Assembly (NCBI RefSeq): GCF_018324685.1
Contig: NZ_AP023354.1
Location: 6,096,426-6,160,425 of the forward strand
Source: Actinocatenispora sera
GTDB lineage: Bacteria > Actinomycetota > Actinomycetes > Mycobacteriales > Micromonosporaceae
Length of the DNA stretch: 64,000 nucleotides
Direction of reading: 5' to 3'
The notes below the pieces were generated by a model that was not told the DNA's origin, searched no databases, and saw only the letters and a program-made list of their open reading frames with translations. Shown in pieces: positions 41,092-49,380 of this stretch. The position numbers and the translations under genes are program-made. Each line of letters starts with the position of its first letter. Position 1 is the first letter of the stretch.

Positions 41092-41826
41092 TCAGCGGCG
41101 GCCGTCGGCGCCGCGCGGCCGCAGGTCCAGCACCTCCACCAGGTCGGCGACCTGCTGTTCGAGTGACATCAGTGCGCGGCCCAGTCGTTCGACCTCGTCG
41201 TCGGTGAGATTGCCCGCGTCCATCCGGCGCAGCGCCTGGCGCTGCAGCAGCTGGCGGACGAGGTCGACCACCACGACGACCAGCCCCGCCAGGCCGCTCT
41301 GGTTCTGTGCCTGCCCGAGCTGGCGCCCGAGCCGCCCGACGATGTCGCCGGGGTCGCTTCCCGCCCGGCCACCGGCGGTACGCGCGCTCAGCGCGGACGT
41401 AGCCGGCGGCGTGGGGACAGCCGGCGTGGCCGACTGGGCCGGTACACCCGGCGGGGCCGGTACAGCCGGCGGGGCCGGCGGCGCGGCCGCGGTGCCGTCC
41501 GACCAACGGTTGGTGTGGCTGGGCTCGGGCCGGCGTCGGGCCCGGGAACGGTTGGTGGTGGCGGCCTCCGCTTCGTCCTGCGGCGTGTCGCGCGGGGCAC
41601 GGCGCGTCGGGGTCGCGGTGCGGGGAAGGCCGGAGTCCGGTGGCGGTTCCGCCCCGTCGGCGAGCGTCGCGAGCGCGGCGACCAGCGCGCGCAGATCGAG
41701 CCGGATCAGGTCGACGCCGGACAGCGCGATGATCACGTTGCCGTCGACGACCACGCCGGTGTCGACCAGCCGGTCGAGCAGATCCACCAGCGAGCCGTCG
41801 TCGAGCATCAGCCGCCGTTCAGCCAT
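41092..41826 (-). CDS. GvpS-GvpK fusion protein
   Basis: One frame of 244 residues joins two gas vesicle proteins normally encoded separately. Residues about 1-60 are a GvpA-family GvpS-type domain ([20 protein letters not shown], then [20 protein letters not shown]). About 110 Pro/Ala/Thr-rich residues form a linker. Residues about 180-235 are GvpK ([60 protein letters not shown]). No stop or frameshift is seen between them. The start is ATG at 41826 (GTG at 41835 possible), overlapping the gvpL stop. Confidence 0.85.
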   Translation of the reverse strand: MAERRLMLDDGSLVDLLDRLVDTGVVVDGNVIIALSGVDLIRLDLRALVAALATLADGAEPPPDSGLPRTATPTRRAPRDTPQDEAEAATTNRSRARRRPEPSHTNRWSDGTAAAPPAPPAVPAPPGVPAQSATPAVPTPPATSALSARTAGGRAGSDPGDIVGRLGRQLGQAQNQSGLAGLVVVVVDLVRQLLQRQALRRMDAGNLTDDEVERLGRALMSLEQQVADLVEVLDLRPRGADGRR

Positions 41827-42829
41827 CGTCGGCACCCAGCCGGACGAAGTGGTACGCGGGGTTCGGGCCGCTGACGGTCAGCCGCAGCTCACGCCGGCGC
41901 AGCTCCTCCAGTTCGCCCAGGAAGTCGACCCGCGCATCGTCGTCGACGAGGTACACGGTGTCGAGCACCGGGCGGGTCGGATCGTTGTCCGCGCCGCGCC
42001 GCTGCCAGGTCTCCCGGGCGTACCCGGCGAGCCGGTCGCCGATGGCGGCGGCCGCCGCGGTCCGCTGCCGCTGCCGGTGTTGCCGGGCGGTCGCGGTGCG
42101 CAGCTGGTGCGTCATCCAGCCGGTGCCGTCGGACGGCACCGGGTCGGGCGACGGCTGCTCGACCGGTTCGGCCGGCGCCTCGCTGAACGCCTTGACCGAC
42201 CATTCGGCGCTGCCGGCCAGCCGGTCCAGTTCGGCGCGCAGCTCGTCCGCGCCGGTCCGCAGCATCGACACGACCGCGTCCCGGTCCGGGTACAGCGTGC
42301 CGAACCGCAGCGGCAGCAGCGGCACTGCGTCGAACGCCTCGGCCACGACGCGGTCGTGCGCCCGCAGGGCGTGCGCGAGCCAGCCGTCCTCGGCCAGGTC
42401 CGGTTCCCGCTCCGCGGCCCGGAACGGCGCGATCGGCAGTACCGCGGACATCGCGGCGACGCCGGCCGCCTCGACCACCGTGGTCTCGACGCCGTCGATC
42501 CCGGTCCGGCCGGTCAGCCCGTCGACCGCCTCCGCGCGTGCCAGCGCGTACACGTACCACCCGTCGCCGGTCTCCTCGTCCCGCCGCGCGGCCCCTGGAG
42601 CGTCGCGCACCACGGTCGCCGGCACCTCTCGCCGGGCGGTACCCGATTCCTCCCGCCGAGCGGTCCCAGGCCCGTCCTCGCCTGGTACCGCTGAGCCGAT
42701 GGCGTCGCGCGCCGCGGCCCGATAGATCGACGCGAACTGCTCGACGAGTTCGGCGTGGACCAGCGCGCGGGCCTCGGCGCGGGCCGACCGCACCAGTTCC
42801 GCGACGTCGTCGCCGTCGACCTGTCTCAT
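41819..42829 (-). CDS. gvpL: Gas vesicle protein GvpL
   Basis: GvpF/GvpL-family protein of 336 residues. An N-terminal extension of about 90 residues (MRQVDGDDVAELVRSARAEA, then charged repeats GTARREESGTARREV) precedes the domain DGWYVYALARAEAVDGLTG, DRVVAEAFDAVPLLPLRFGT and VLDTVYLVDDDARVDFLGEL. GvpL helps nucleate vesicles. ATG behind GGAG; ATGA overlap with the gvpJ stop and overlap with the downstream gvpS-K start indicate translational coupling. Confidence 0.9.
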   Translation of the reverse strand: MRQVDGDDVAELVRSARAEARALVHAELVEQFASIYRAAARDAIGSAVPGEDGPGTARREESGTARREVPATVVRDAPGAARRDEETGDGWYVYALARAEAVDGLTGRTGIDGVETTVVEAAGVAAMSAVLPIAPFRAAEREPDLAEDGWLAHALRAHDRVVAEAFDAVPLLPLRFGTLYPDRDAVVSMLRTGADELRAELDRLAGSAEWSVKAFSEAPAEPVEQPSPDPVPSDGTGWMTHQLRTATARQHRQRQRTAAAAAIGDRLAGYARETWQRRGADNDPTRPVLDTVYLVDDDARVDFLGELEELRRRELRLTVSGPNPAYHFVRLGADDG

Positions 42830-43173
42830 CGATCTCCGTCCGCGCTCTCCACCTGGTCGGCGGTGCGGCCGGTGGCGCGCTCCAGCCGCTCCAGCCGCTC
42901 GGCCAGTTCCTGGTTCTCGCGCTGCAGCGCGGATTCCCCGGTCAGGAACGGGTCCCGGCTCCACCAGTCGATGCCCATGTCGCGAGCGGTGTCGACGGAA
43001 GCGACGAGCAGCCGCAGCTTCAAGGTCAACAGCTCGATGTCGAGGACGTTCACCTGGATGTCGCCGGCAATCACGATGCCCTTGTCCAGCACCCGTTCCA
43101 GGATGTCGGCGAGGGTGTCTCCGCTGCGGGACGACGGGGACAGCGTGGTCCCGCGCGGTTGCTGCACGGTCAC
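42826..43173 (-). CDS. gvpJ: Gas vesicle protein GvpJ
   Basis: GvpA-family minor protein of 115 residues: DTLADILERVLDKGIVIAGD, IQVNVLDIELLTLKLRLLVA, SVDTARDMGIDWWSRDPFL, then a coiled C-terminal helix (LQRENQELAERLERLERATG). The DIELLTLKLRLLVASVD and GIDWW strings mark GvpJ rather than GvpA. GTG start, GTGA overlap with the gvpO stop, behind GGAAGGA. Confidence 0.9.
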   Translation of the reverse strand: MTVQQPRGTTLSPSSRSGDTLADILERVLDKGIVIAGDIQVNVLDIELLTLKLRLLVASVDTARDMGIDWWSRDPFLTGESALQRENQELAERLERLERATGRTADQVESADGDR

Positions 43174-43481
43174 TGGCGCGGTCCTTCCGTTCCGTTGCGG
43201 GTGTAGCGCTGCAGCCGGCGGTACGACACGACGTTGCCGTCGGGGTCGGCGTCGACCTCGTAGCTGGCGAGCACGCTGGTGGTCTGCGGGATCCGCTCCA
43301 ACTCGACGATCTCCACCCGAAAGCGCCAACCGTCGTCGGTGGGTTCCAGTGCGGACACCGAGTCCGGTGTGCGGCCGGTCAACTCGGCCAGCTGCGTCAT
43401 GGCCTGGCGCGATGCGGCCAGCGCCGGCCCACGCTTGGCCGATGATCGCGCGGTGTCGCGCCTCGCCGTTTTCTCGGTCAT
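43170..43481 (-). CDS. gvpO: Gas vesicle protein GvpO
   Basis: Protein of 103 residues: a basic N-terminus, then AMTQLAELTGRTPDSVSALE, GWRFRVEIVELERIPQTTSV and ASYEVDADPDGNVVSYRRLQ, the GvpO pattern. It is needed for vesicle formation in haloarchaea, and in actinomycetes it is the usual first gene. ATG at 43481 behind GGGGGTG. A SigB/F-type promoter ends about 60 bases upstream. Confidence 0.92.
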   Translation of the reverse strand: MTEKTARRDTARSSAKRGPALAASRQAMTQLAELTGRTPDSVSALEPTDDGWRFRVEIVELERIPQTTSVLASYEVDADPDGNVVSYRRLQRYTRNGTEGPRQ

Positions 43482-43845
43482 GCCGGAACACCCCCAGGGC
43501 GGCGGATGGATCGAGTGCAGTCGATGGACAGAAGGTGGCTGGATACCCGGCTGCGCGAGCCTCAAACCAGAAGCGGCGAATGCGCCCGCGACCGGGGAAC
43601 GGCGTGGTCCGGTCCCGTCGTCGGCGGTGACGACGCGGACGCTCCGAACCGTCGAGCCGGCGGCGTCCGGGCACACGATGCCGGAATCGGCACCGGTAGC
43701 CAGGCAGCGGACGAGCGGTTCGGCGATGCGCTCTCCGGGCAGGATTCGCGGAACACCCGGCGGGCACGGTGTGCTCATTTCTGCCGACACCCGCGCGGCT
43801 GACCGCTTCACCGGAACCTGTTCGCGACGCGCGGAACCGTCGGCC
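43482..43845. other. Leader/promoter region of the gas vesicle operon
   Basis: 364 bases without a gene between gvpO and the DUF6098 gene stop. The half nearer gvpO contains the SigB/F-type promoter at 43543-43567. In the rest I see no frame with coding character and no strong hairpin. Confidence 0.6.
43543..43567 (-). promoter_or_regulatory. SigB/F-type promoter of the gas vesicle operon
   Basis: On the minus strand GTTT (43567-43564), 15 bases, GGGTAT (43548-43543). A full match to the SigB/SigF consensus, about 62 bases before the gvpO ATG. Confidence 0.75.
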
Positions 43846-44265
43846 TCACCGACGTCGTAGCGGACCCCAGCGGCCCTGCTGCCGGTCGATCTCGGCGCCG
43901 GCCTGCCGGATCACGGCGGGATCCACCCAGGCCACGGCCTCACGGCAGCGCACCAGTGGCTCGTTGTCCGGGCCCCGGCCGAGCATCTCACCCACCAGCA
44001 GCCAGGGCCGGCTGCCCTTCTCGTGGGCCAGGTGGCTGTAGTCGTGCAGTCGGCGGGCCACCCACAGCCGGACCGAGCCGTCCCACCACGGTGCGACATC
44101 GAGCGAGTTCGCCGACAGGCCAGGCAGATCGGCGCCGGTCAGGTCGTCGATGCTGCGCCCGTCGAACCGGTCCCGGTCCGGGCCGCCGGACCAACGCACG
44201 TACACATCCTGGCGACCACGCAGAACCGCGACGACACGGTCCAGGCTGGTGAGAGTCGGCACCAT
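43846..44265 (-). CDS. DUF6098 family protein
   Basis: Protein of 139 residues: VPTLTSLDRVVAVLRGRQDV, YVRWSGGPDRDRF, DLTGADLPGLSANSLDVAPW, SVRLWVARRLHDYSHL and GRGPDNEPLVRC, the pattern of DUF6098 proteins often found beside actinobacterial gvp or stress genes. No catalytic motif is known. ATG at 44265 is chosen (AGGGAA upstream); GTG at 44295 is in frame. It lies between the sigma factor gene and the gas vesicle operon, all on the minus strand. Confidence 0.75.
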   Translation of the reverse strand: MVPTLTSLDRVVAVLRGRQDVYVRWSGGPDRDRFDGRSIDDLTGADLPGLSANSLDVAPWWDGSVRLWVARRLHDYSHLAHEKGSRPWLLVGEMLGRGPDNEPLVRCREAVAWVDPAVIRQAGAEIDRQQGRWGPLRRR

Positions 44266-44393
44266 GAGCGACCGGTTCCCTGCCGTGGCCGCCACAAACG
44301 CTCGCCGACCGGTACCGCACCCGCCGCCACGGCCGGCTCACCACGCCGCGGGAATCCGCACGAGGCCACGAGCAGCCGGGCGGGCAACGACAA

Positions 44394-44443
44394 CGAACGG
44401 AGGCTGTCGGCGGCGACCATGCACCGCCGACAGCCTCCGTTCG
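44394..44443 (-). terminator. Strong terminator after the sigma factor gene
   Basis: Perfect 20-base arms (cgaacggaggctgtcggcgg and complement) with a 10-base loop. It stands about 150 bases after the sigma gene stop and before the DUF6098 start, so it separates the two minus-strand units. Confidence 0.9.
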
Positions 44444-44596
44444 CGCGCGCCTGCCGGACCGCGGCGCGCCTGGCCGACCAATTGCCACGGTGTCGTTCCC
44501 GTCGCAACCCCCCTGGCCGGCAGTGACAAGCCTTCCCCGGTACAAGCATCCCAAACATCGCGGCGCCAGAAATTTTCTCGCGACCGCTCGGCGCCG

Positions 44597-45421
44597 TCAG
44601 GCCGCGGGTCGCCACGCCGGGCGCGGGGCGCGCCGGCGCGGGTGGCTGACCACGATCTGATCGGTGTCACCCTCCAGCCAGGCGCGAATCGCAGCGAGCG
44701 TGGCCGACAGCAGCCGGGAGACGTGCATCTGCGAGACGCCCAGCCGGTCGGCGATCTGCTGCTGGGTCAGCTCGTCGAAGAACCGCCAGCGGATCAGCTG
44801 CCGCTCCCGGACCGGCAGCCGCTCCAGCGCCGGGCGCAGCGAAACGCGCTCCGGCACCTGCTCGACCTTCCCGTCCGGAGCGCCCACGAGATCGCCCACC
44901 TCGCAGCCATCGTGGTCCCAGCCGGCGGGCGCGTTCAGCGACGCGACGCTGTACGCGACATCGGCCTTCAGGCCGTCGTTGACCTCGTCCGGGCCGATCT
45001 GGAGCTCGTCGGCGATCTCGGCCACCTGCGGGGTGTGTCCCAGTCGCTGCTCGGCCCGCTCGGTACCGGCCCGTACCTCGCTGCGCAGTTCCTGCAGCCG
45101 GCGCGGTACCCGTACTTCCCAGCACTGATCGCGGAAGTAGCGCTTCAGCTCGCCCCGGATCGTCGGTACCGCGTAGCCGGCCAGGCCGCCGAGCTTCGGG
45201 TCGAAGCCGGCCACCGCCTTGACCAGGCCGAGCCTGGCGACCTGCACGAGATCGTCCACGCTCTGCCGGCCGTGCGGGAAGGCCCGCGCGATGGCGTCCG
45301 CCATCGGGAGAAGGGTCTCGACCACCGCACCACGCAGCTGGTGTCGATGCGGGTCGCCGTCCGGCATGGTTCCCACCCGGTACAGCAGTTCCTCGCAGTA
45401 GTTCAGTTGTTCGTCGCTCAC
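44597..45421 (-). CDS. SigB/SigF-family alternative sigma factor
   Basis: Sigma factor of 274 residues with regions 2-4. Region 2: ADAIARAFPHGRQSVDDLVQ, VARLGLVKAVAGFDP and TIRGELKRYFRD. Region 3: LGHTPQVAEIADELQIGPDE. Region 4: LERLPVRERQLIRWRFFDEL, then QIADRLGVSQMHVSRLLSAT. This is the SigB/F/G group governing stress and sporulation. GTG at 45421 (VSDEQLNYC) is taken. No anti-sigma gene is adjacent. A SigB/F-type promoter upstream (45515-45541) suggests it drives its own gene. Confidence 0.9.
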   Translation of the reverse strand: MSDEQLNYCEELLYRVGTMPDGDPHRHQLRGAVVETLLPMADAIARAFPHGRQSVDDLVQVARLGLVKAVAGFDPKLGGLAGYAVPTIRGELKRYFRDQCWEVRVPRRLQELRSEVRAGTERAEQRLGHTPQVAEIADELQIGPDEVNDGLKADVAYSVASLNAPAGWDHDGCEVGDLVGAPDGKVEQVPERVSLRPALERLPVRERQLIRWRFFDELTQQQIADRLGVSQMHVSRLLSATLAAIRAWLEGDTDQIVVSHPRRRAPRPAWRPAA

Positions 45422-45514
45422 ACGTCCCACGGTGCTCGGCACCCCCCGGCGCTGTGACACCTGTCGAATCCGGTGTCGTACTGGCTCGATGCCCGTGGTT
45501 GGACAACTCAGCTG

Positions 45515-45541
45515 TACCCCCACGACGCCCCCGCGCAAACC
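45515..45541 (-). promoter_or_regulatory. SigB/F-type promoter of the sigma factor gene
   Basis: Minus strand GTTT (45541-45538), 17 bases, GGGTAC (45520-45515), about 95 bases before the GTG. The spacer is at the long end of the consensus, so this is weaker than the others. Confidence 0.5.
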
Positions 45542-45602
45542 GGTCCGGCGAAAGAGCCATCGGCTCGGCCCGGCTGGGCTATCGTCGCGCCGCATCGCTC
45601 GG

Positions 45603-45662
45603 TGGCCGTTCCGGATGGGGTCCGGCGGTCGTTCCGGGTGGCTCTGCGGCCGTTCCGACTGG
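45603..45662. repeat. Three spaced repeats of a 16-base motif
   Basis: Copies at 45603-45618, 45626-45641 and 45647-45662 share (c/t)gg(c/t)cgttccg(g/a)ntgg. Spacing is 23 and 21 bases, about two helical turns, which suits side-by-side protein binding upstream of the sigma gene. Confidence 0.55.
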
Positions 45663-45953
45663 ATAGAGCGGCCCCGTATGGCAACCCGCACAAACCGCCG
45701 CGGCAACCGATCGGCACGGCGTGTCGGGTTGCGCGACCTCTCGCGATCGGCTATCAACGCACTACCCCGTGCAACCAGTCGCGGCTACTCATCGCGGACA
45801 CCTGACCCATCTACAGGCCCTGGGGCCCGCCGGGCCGGGACGCGCGGTACTCGAGCGTTCCGCTCCCCCCGGCACGATCCTGGGCTCGTCGGTACCCCGG
45901 CCGGCTTCGACACCGGCCGCAGCGATGTCCGCAGACTGCGACGAGGAACGCGC

Positions 45954-46211
45954 ATGAGTGACGAAGCCCCCCGCGTGTGCGGGCGCTGCAACCGGCCACT
46001 GGTGGCCCGGGACCGCAGCGAGTACACCGATCGGCGCGCCGTGCTGGTCGGCGAGCGCGGACTGTGCACCTGCCCTCGGGACCGGAGGACGCGGGTCACG
46101 ACCGGGCGGCCGTCGACGATCCCGGTCGCGGCGACGATGGCCGCAGACTCCGGCGGCGCCGTGGCGAGCCGAGCCGACGGGTTCCCTGCGGGTACCGCCC
46201 GCGCCGGCTAG
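45954..46211 (+). CDS. Small protein with putative zinc-ribbon cysteines
   Basis: Protein of 85 residues starting MSDEAPRVCGRCNRPLVARD. The CGRC pair and the later LCTC pair, 27 residues apart, could bind zinc. The second half is Thr/Ala/Gly-rich and probably disordered. ATG with GAGGAA upstream. Family not recognised. Two hairpins follow within 165 bases. Confidence 0.6.
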   Translation: MSDEAPRVCGRCNRPLVARDRSEYTDRRAVLVGERGLCTCPRDRRTRVTTGRPSTIPVAATMAADSGGAVASRADGFPAGTARAG

Positions 46212-46306
46212 CGGTTCCGGACCGCTGAACGCTCGCGCGGCGGGCGGGCGCGACCCCGGCGGCCGGCACCGGGCCAGACCGCGTCGCCCGGAACGGTCCA
46301 CCGGGT

Positions 46307-46336
46307 GCGTACGACCGAACCTGGCCGGTCGTACGC
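46307..46336. terminator. Terminator hairpin 1 of a tandem pair
   Basis: Arms of 11 bases (gcgtacgaccg and complement) with an 8-base loop, downstream of the small zinc-ribbon-like gene. Confidence 0.75.
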
Positions 46337-46341
46337 CTGTG

Positions 46342-46372
46342 GGCTGCCGGCAGCGGCCAGCTGCCGGCAGCC
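46342..46372. terminator. Terminator hairpin 2 of a tandem pair
   Basis: Arms of 13 bases (ggctgccggcagc and complement) with loop ggcca, five bases after hairpin 1. Each arm is itself partly palindromic. Confidence 0.8.
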
Positions 46373-46570
46373 TCGTGGCCGCCATCGAGATGCCCGGCCC
46401 GGAGCATCGATGTCGGTGCTCCGCCTGCGAACCGTTCCCGAAAGATGCACTATTGTCCTGTGCGGGCGTCGCGGGAGTGCGTCCCCCCACGCCGCGCGGC
46501 GTCCGCCTCGACATCGTCGTGGCGTACCGCGCGATCATCGGCCCGGCCCGCGGCCCCGGCCACCGATCGC

Positions 46571-47413
46571 TCAGCCCCGTCGCACCTCGATCCGGCCGTC
46601 GCGTATCCGGGCGTCCAGTGCCGGCTGCGCCGCGGTCGCCGGGCCCTGTCGCAGGGCGCCGGTGGCGAGGTCGAACCGGCTGCCGTGCCAGGGGCAGGTG
46701 ACCGCACCGTCGGACACCGTGCCCTCGTGCAGCGGCCCGGCCAGGTGGGCGCAGCGGTCGGCGAGGGCATGCACCTGGCTGCCGTCGCGGTACAGCACGA
46801 CGGCGAGCTGCCCGGCCTGCGCCGCGACGGGCCTGCCCTCGGGCAGGTCGGTCAGCAGCGCGACCGAGGTCCACTCCGACGGGGCGAGGGCGTCCACCGC
46901 GGCCGCGTGGTTGACCCCCGCCGCCTGCCGGTAGGCCAGGTGACCGCCGACGAACGCCGCCGTACCGGCCGCGCCGTACGCCACGGCGGCAAGCAGCTTG
47001 CCCCGCCGCCGGTTGCCACGCAGCCGGGCGACCAGCGAGGCGGCGTACAGGCCGACGGCGGTGACGTTGCCGGCAGCGTGGATCAGGCCCACGCGCTGCT
47101 GTTCGGGCCGCAGCGCCGACCAGTCGGCCCAGCCGGTCACCACCGCCGGCAGTGCGCCGGCGCAGCCGACCGCGATCAGCAGATCGGCGGCCCGGCGTTG
47201 CCCGGGAACGAGGTCGAGCAGGGCGGCGCTCGTCCACGCGCCCACCGGCAGCTCGACGAGGGTCGGATGCAGCGCGTGGCCGAGCGGGCGCCCGTGCAGC
47301 ACGTCGGCGAGCCCGGTGGGCAGGACCGACTGGATGGCCTTCCGGATCGGCCGGGCGATCGCGTCCAGCGCCGACCAGCCCGCGACCCGATCGAGTGGCG
47401 TCGACAGGTTCAT
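46571..47413 (-). CDS. DUF2231-Rieske [2Fe-2S] membrane protein
   Basis: Protein of 280 residues. Residues about 40-175 are a four-helix DUF2231 membrane domain (LGHALHPTLVELPVGAWTSA; LLDLVPGQRRAADLLIAVGC). The C-terminal part is a Rieske domain with CAHLAGPLHEG and CPWHGSRFDLATG, giving the Cys-His pairs for a [2Fe-2S] cluster. A membrane-bound electron-transfer role is likely. ATG at 47413. Upstream, GTTT-N14-GGGAAA is a poor SigB/F-like match. Confidence 0.85.
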   Translation of the reverse strand: MNLSTPLDRVAGWSALDAIARPIRKAIQSVLPTGLADVLHGRPLGHALHPTLVELPVGAWTSAALLDLVPGQRRAADLLIAVGCAGALPAVVTGWADWSALRPEQQRVGLIHAAGNVTAVGLYAASLVARLRGNRRRGKLLAAVAYGAAGTAAFVGGHLAYRQAAGVNHAAAVDALAPSEWTSVALLTDLPEGRPVAAQAGQLAVVLYRDGSQVHALADRCAHLAGPLHEGTVSDGAVTCPWHGSRFDLATGALRQGPATAAQPALDARIRDGRIEVRRG

Positions 47414-47518
47414 CCCGGCCGCGTTTCCCCGTCGCGGCGGCCCAAACGGCCGGGGCGAAGTTCCCGCTGACCGGGTGAACGAACTGCGTATCTCCCGCCG
47501 GGAGGGCATCGTGCGGGT

Positions 47519-48700
47519 ATGGACGAGCCGGATCCGGACGCAGCCGTGCCACCCGGGGCCGATTCGACCGGGGCCGGAGCCGGGCCTGCCGGAGCCGGAC
47601 CGGTCGGGGCCGAACCGGTCGGGGTCGAGTCGGTTGGGGTCGAGGAGGAGTTCCTGCTGGTCGATTCGCGGACCCGGCGGACGGTCCCGGACGCCGCGGT
47701 CGTCCTCACCGACTGCCCACCGGTACGGGCCGAGCTGAAGCCGGAGCTGCTGACCAGCCAGGTGGAGCTGGCCACCGGGGTGTGTACCGACCTCGACGAG
47801 CTGCGCGCTCAGCTGGTCGAGGGGCGGCGCGCGCTGGCAGAGGCGGCCGCCCGGCACGGTGACCTGCTCGTCTCGGTGGGCGTGCCGCCGCTCGGTGGCG
47901 GGACGGCCGCGGTGGCGGAGGGTGACCGGTACACCCGGATCCGGCAGCGCTACGCCGCCGTGGTCACCGACTACCAGGCCTGCGGTTGCCACGTGCACGT
48001 CGGGGTTCCCGACGACGAGATCGTGCCGGTACTCGGCCGGGTACGTGCGGCGCTGCCGACACTGGTCGCGGCGCTGGTCAACTCGCCGTGCCGGGAGGGC
48101 GCCGACTCCGGGTACGCGAGCTGGCGGGTGGTGTTGCAGTCCCGCTTCCCCGGCTTCGGCCTGCCCCCGGACTGCGCCAGCCGGGCCGAGTACGACCGGG
48201 CCCTGCGGCGGTTGGTCGACACCGGCGCGGTGGTGGACCGGCACATGTCGTTCTGGCTGGCCCGACGGTCCGAGCACCTGCCGACGGTGGAGTTCCGGGT
48301 CGCGGACGCGGCCGGATCGGTCGACGAGGCGGTGCTGCTGGCGGGCCTGATCCGGGCGCTGGTGCGTACCGCGCGGCGGGAGGCGCGGGCCGGGCGGCCG
48401 GTGCCGGCGGTCGCCCCCGAGGTCGCCGCGGCGGCGGTGTGGTCGGCCGCCCGGTACGGCCTGGACGGCCCCGGCGTCGACCCGGCCAGCGGCCGCCAGG
48501 TACCGGCGGCGCAGCAGCTGCGGGCCCTGCTGCGCCGGGTCCGGCCGGCCCTGGCCGAGCTGGGCGACGAGCGGCGGGTCTGCGACGGCGTCGAGGCGCT
48601 GCTGGCCGGGGGCACCGGCGCGGCGCGGCAGCGCCGGTTCGGGCTGGCCGATCCGGCCGCGCTGGTGGACTGGCTCGCGGCGCGAACCCGTGCCACCTGA
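47519..48700 (+). CDS. YbdK-type carboxylate-amine ligase (glutamate-cysteine ligase 2 family)
   Basis: ATP-grasp-like ligase of 393 residues (GCS2 family). Motifs: GVEEEFLLVD at the start of the domain, ELKPELLTSQVELATGVC, ACGCHVHVGVPD, SYASWR-like GYASWRVVLQSRFPGFGLPP, and LPTVEFRVADAAGSVDEAVL. Members make gamma-glutamylcysteine weakly, and some act in ergothioneine synthesis (EgtA); the product here is not proven. The first 38 residues are an Ala/Gly/Pro tail. ATG at 47519; divergent from the Rieske gene. Confidence 0.85.
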   Translation: MDEPDPDAAVPPGADSTGAGAGPAGAGPVGAEPVGVESVGVEEEFLLVDSRTRRTVPDAAVVLTDCPPVRAELKPELLTSQVELATGVCTDLDELRAQLVEGRRALAEAAARHGDLLVSVGVPPLGGGTAAVAEGDRYTRIRQRYAAVVTDYQACGCHVHVGVPDDEIVPVLGRVRAALPTLVAALVNSPCREGADSGYASWRVVLQSRFPGFGLPPDCASRAEYDRALRRLVDTGAVVDRHMSFWLARRSEHLPTVEFRVADAAGSVDEAVLLAGLIRALVRTARREARAGRPVPAVAPEVAAAAVWSAARYGLDGPGVDPASGRQVPAAQQLRALLRRVRPALAELGDERRVCDGVEALLAGGTGAARQRRFGLADPAALVDWLAARTRAT

Positions 48701-48741
48701 TCGGGCGGTTTAGCGGCCCGCGATCGCGGTAGCACCAGGGG

Positions 48742-49380
48742 ATGTGGCTGCTGACCCTGCCCGGCGTGTACCGGCCGTGGCACGACACCTGGTTGCTCGC
48801 GCGAGCGTTGGCCTCGGAGCGGAGCCTGCCGGGCGCGCGGGTGCTGGATCTGTGCACCGGTACCGGAGCACTCGCCGTACTGGCCGCGCGGCGCGGTGCC
48901 GCGGACGTGACGGCGGTGGACATCCGTACCAACGCGGTGTGGAACGTGCGGCTCAATGCCCTGTTGCGCCGGGTGTCGGTGCAGGCGCGGCGCGGGGACG
49001 TGGACAGCACCAACGGCAGCCGGTTCGACGTGATCGTGGCGAATCCGCCGTACGTACCGACCGACGTGACCCCGCGGGGCGGGCAGCGGCACTGGGCCGG
49101 CGGCCCGGACGGTCGGGCGGTGCTGGACCGGCTGTGCGCCGCGACCGGGCGGATGCTCGCCCCGGGCGGCGTGCTGCTGCTCGTCCAGTCGAGCCTGTCG
49201 AACGAGGAGCGCACGCTCGAACGCCTGCGCACCAGCGGTCTCACCGCCGAGGTCGTCGACCGGCGTTGGCTGCCGTTCGGCCCGGTACTGCTGCAGCAGC
49301 GCGACTGGCTGCTGACCGGCCAGCGGATCGCGGCCGACCAGTACGAGGAGGAGTTGGTGGTGATCCGTGCCCGCCGTTGA
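48742..49380 (+). CDS. HemK/PrmC-like methyltransferase
   Basis: SAM-dependent methyltransferase of 212 residues. Motif I VLDLCTGTGALAVLAARRGA, then VTAVDIRTNAVWNVRLNALL and the catalytic NPPY in VIVANPPYVPTDV, typical of enzymes that methylate glutamine or adenine amide nitrogens. It lacks the N-terminal helical domain of PrmC, so it may have another substrate. ATG behind AGGGG; a SigB/F-like promoter (GTTT-N15-CGGTAG, 48708-48732) ends 10 bases upstream. Confidence 0.82.
   Translation: MWLLTLPGVYRPWHDTWLLARALASERSLPGARVLDLCTGTGALAVLAARRGAADVTAVDIRTNAVWNVRLNALLRRVSVQARRGDVDSTNGSRFDVIVANPPYVPTDVTPRGGQRHWAGGPDGRAVLDRLCAATGRMLAPGGVLLLVQSSLSNEERTLERLRTSGLTAEVVDRRWLPFGPVLLQQRDWLLTGQRIAADQYEEELVVIRARR

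Larger units (their letters stand above)
45422..45953. other. Sigma-gene upstream region
   Basis: 532 bases without a gene. It holds the putative autoregulatory SigB/F promoter (45515-45541) and three spaced repeats around ccgttccg (45604-45662). The rest, to 45953, shows no coding frame; the last part carries GAGGAA before the small gene at 45954. Confidence 0.6.
46212..46570. other. Intergenic region with tandem hairpins
   Basis: 359 bases between the convergent small gene and the Rieske gene. Two strong hairpins (46307-46336 and 46342-46372) are described separately. From 46373 to 46570 I see no gene; a short frame near 46410 lacks a ribosome site and homology. Confidence 0.6.

Noticed and set aside
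46410-46570. Short plus-strand frame starting MSVLRLRTVPE
   Set aside because: It has no ribosome site and soon becomes Arg/Pro-rich. It runs into the antisense of the Rieske gene.
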